From Nostoc sp. CHAB 5836 (GTDB lineage: Bacteria; Cyanobacteriota; Cyanobacteriia; Cyanobacteriales; Nostocaceae): DNA of 32,799 bases. Positions 31,738 through 32,799 of this stretch are shown here, piece after piece. Made by a program: the position numbers and the translations under genes. Position 1 is the first letter of the stretch; each line of letters starts with the position of its first letter. Location: contig NZ_JAIVFV010000070.1 in assembly GCF_020829445.1 (NCBI RefSeq), positions 1 through 32,799 on the forward strand. The letters run 5' to 3'. Below the pieces are notes generated by a model. That model did not search any database, was not told where the DNA came from, and saw nothing but the letters and a program-made list of their open reading frames with translations.

Positions 31738-32799
31738 CTACTTATTTATAAGCTTTAAGAGATTTGTTAGTGTCGTTCCTGAGTAGTATTCAATATTGGG
31801 ATCATGAGGAACTTTATCTACAACGAAACCAATTTTCATTCCAGATGTATAGGTGACTCCGGAACGGGTAGTTTGTTCAATGCGAATTTCATACTCAACA
31901 GGTTGCCCTGGTTTAAGCCAAGAATCAAAGCGATCGCCCAAATTGATCTGATAAGCATCGGCCCAGTGAGGATAGAGTCGATGTGGAACAAGTGGGTAAG
32001 ACATCTCGCTGACTTTGGAGTTGTTCTGGGACAAAATAATTGTCAATTTAACCGTTTTTAACTCGCCCAGAAGTTTACCTTCATCTAAAAGAGTAAAATT
32101 GCGGGGATCGGGGAAGCGATCAAATCCTTTAAATTTATAACGCCCTAAACGTTTAGGGTTAATACCTCCAGTAATCGTAATTTCGGTTTGGTTTGGCGAA
32201 TTATTGAGTTTATATTCCAATGTGCCTGGAATATCAAATTGCAATTTCGCCGATTCAGTAATTTCAGCTTTGATCGGAGGATCTCCTAAATCTTGTGGGC
32301 GTTTAACAGTTTGCCAAGACACTTTAAAAGAATTTTGGACGGTTTCTAATAAACGATAACTATCTAGGACATCCGAACCAGTACCAAGTAGACTCCGTAG
32401 TCCCGTTTTTTTCGACAAATTTTTCTTGATCAGCCTAATGCTTCGATCAACTAACAGGCTAACGCGATTGCTATAACTAATTTGTTCTTGAGGAATTTCT
32501 GTACCCTTGACTAACAATACTTGACCGTAACTACCAAGTTCCCCATCTCTACCGTTGCGTCCCGGTTGACCAATAAGGCCATTCTCACAAGTAAAATTTC
32601 TCTGGTGTGATAGACCAAGATATTTCCAGCCATAACGGTAGTTTGGATCTAAATTTGGAAGCTGCTGGGGTCGATATTGTTGTTCGTCATAGAACGCATC
32701 ACCCGTACAGCGAAATAATTCTCTGTTAATTTCTTGCCACTGTGCGTTAACTACATTGATTTGTTGCGCCATCAATGCCCAAGTGCAATAGTTTACAGT
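31738..32799 (-). CDS. Protein of unknown function with short collagen-like run, 5' partial
   Basis: The frame is open to the window edge, so the true start lies outside; at least 353 residues are present. An internal ATG is at 32772, and the residues before it (VNYCTWAL) look like the end of a hydrophobic leader. With numbering from the codon at 32775, Cys23 and Cys63 frame an early segment. Residues 66-84 have seven glycines at every third position (NGLIGQPGRNGRDGELGSYG), a short Gly-X-Y stretch. The rest is beta-rich with Thr/Asn (TITGGINPKRLGRYKFKGFD), suggesting a secreted or periplasmic domain. It was not assigned to a family. Confidence 0.75.
   Translation of the reverse strand, partial: TVNYCTWALMAQQINVVNAQWQEINRELFRCTGDAFYDEQQYRPQQLPNLDPNYRYGWKYLGLSHQRNFTCENGLIGQPGRNGRDGELGSYGQVLLVKGTEIPQEQISYSNRVSLLVDRSIRLIKKNLSKKTGLRSLLGTGSDVLDSYRLLETVQNSFKVSWQTVKRPQDLGDPPIKAEITESAKLQFDIPGTLEYKLNNSPNQTEITITGGINPKRLGRYKFKGFDRFPDPRNFTLLDEGKLLGELKTVKLTIILSQNNSKVSEMSYPLVPHRLYPHWADAYQINLGDRFDSWLKPGQPVEYEIRIEQTTRSGVTYTSGMKIGFVVDKVPHDPNIEYYSGTTLTNLLKLINK

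Overview
The window is chromosomal DNA of a filamentous, heterocyst-type cyanobacterium, most likely Nostoc or a close relative. The reasons are frequent HIP1 octamers (GCGATCGC), a Kdp operon with an extended KdpF-like subunit, an InrS-type metal sensor, a phylloquinone-pathway MenH, an L-lactate/glycolate oxidase of the Nostoc type, and long intergenic spaces full of short palindromic repeats and miniature inverted-repeat elements. No transposase, phage block, CRISPR array or plasmid replication gene was seen.

Layout. 1-839: 3' part of an LptC-like lipopolysaccharide-export gene carrying an in-frame amber codon. 1044-1445: CsoR/RcnR-family metal sensor with the InrS ligand pattern. 1978-2796: menH, convergent with a membrane-anchored GH104 lysozyme-like gene (2811-3536). 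3993-9053: kdpA-kdpB-kdpF-kdpC on the minus strand, closed by a terminator, with no kdpD in the window. 9939-11060: FMN-dependent alpha-hydroxy-acid oxidase. 11152-11235: tRNA-Leu(CAA). 12520-21843: a cell-surface polysaccharide region with two WecG/TagA-type glycosyltransferases at its outer ends (facing inward), a Wzx-like flippase, a polysaccharide pyruvyl transferase, a divergent MurB-like FAD protein, a GT4 glycosyltransferase and a GDP-mannose-3,5-epimerase-like protein. 22579-22650: tRNA-Gln(TTG). 23042-24875: a cyanobacterial protein of unknown function and an acetylpolyamine-amidohydrolase/HDAC-family enzyme. 25002-26291: membrane protein with two winged-helix-like domains. 26735-30962: lnt overlapping the end of gyrA. 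31738-32799: secreted-looking partial protein with a short collagen-like Gly-X-Y run.

How the genes work together. The Kdp genes form one high-affinity K+ uptake pump. The polysaccharide genes plausibly build, decorate and flip a lipid-linked glycan: WecG/TagA enzymes and the GT4 enzyme add sugars, the epimerase changes a GDP-sugar, the pyruvyl transferase adds a PEP-derived group, and Wzx moves the unit across the membrane. The most interesting point is the MurB-like protein directly after the pyruvyl transferase. It suggests a secondary, non-peptidoglycan enolpyruvyl-to-lactyl reduction, which could relate to lactyl sugars such as the nosturonic acid described from Nostoc exopolysaccharide. 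This is a hypothesis.

The other striking feature is the density of small mobile-type repeats. At least eight distinct inverted-repeat elements are visible, several in two or three copies, some nested. Two repeats lie inside the lnt reading frame, and a third provides its stop codon.
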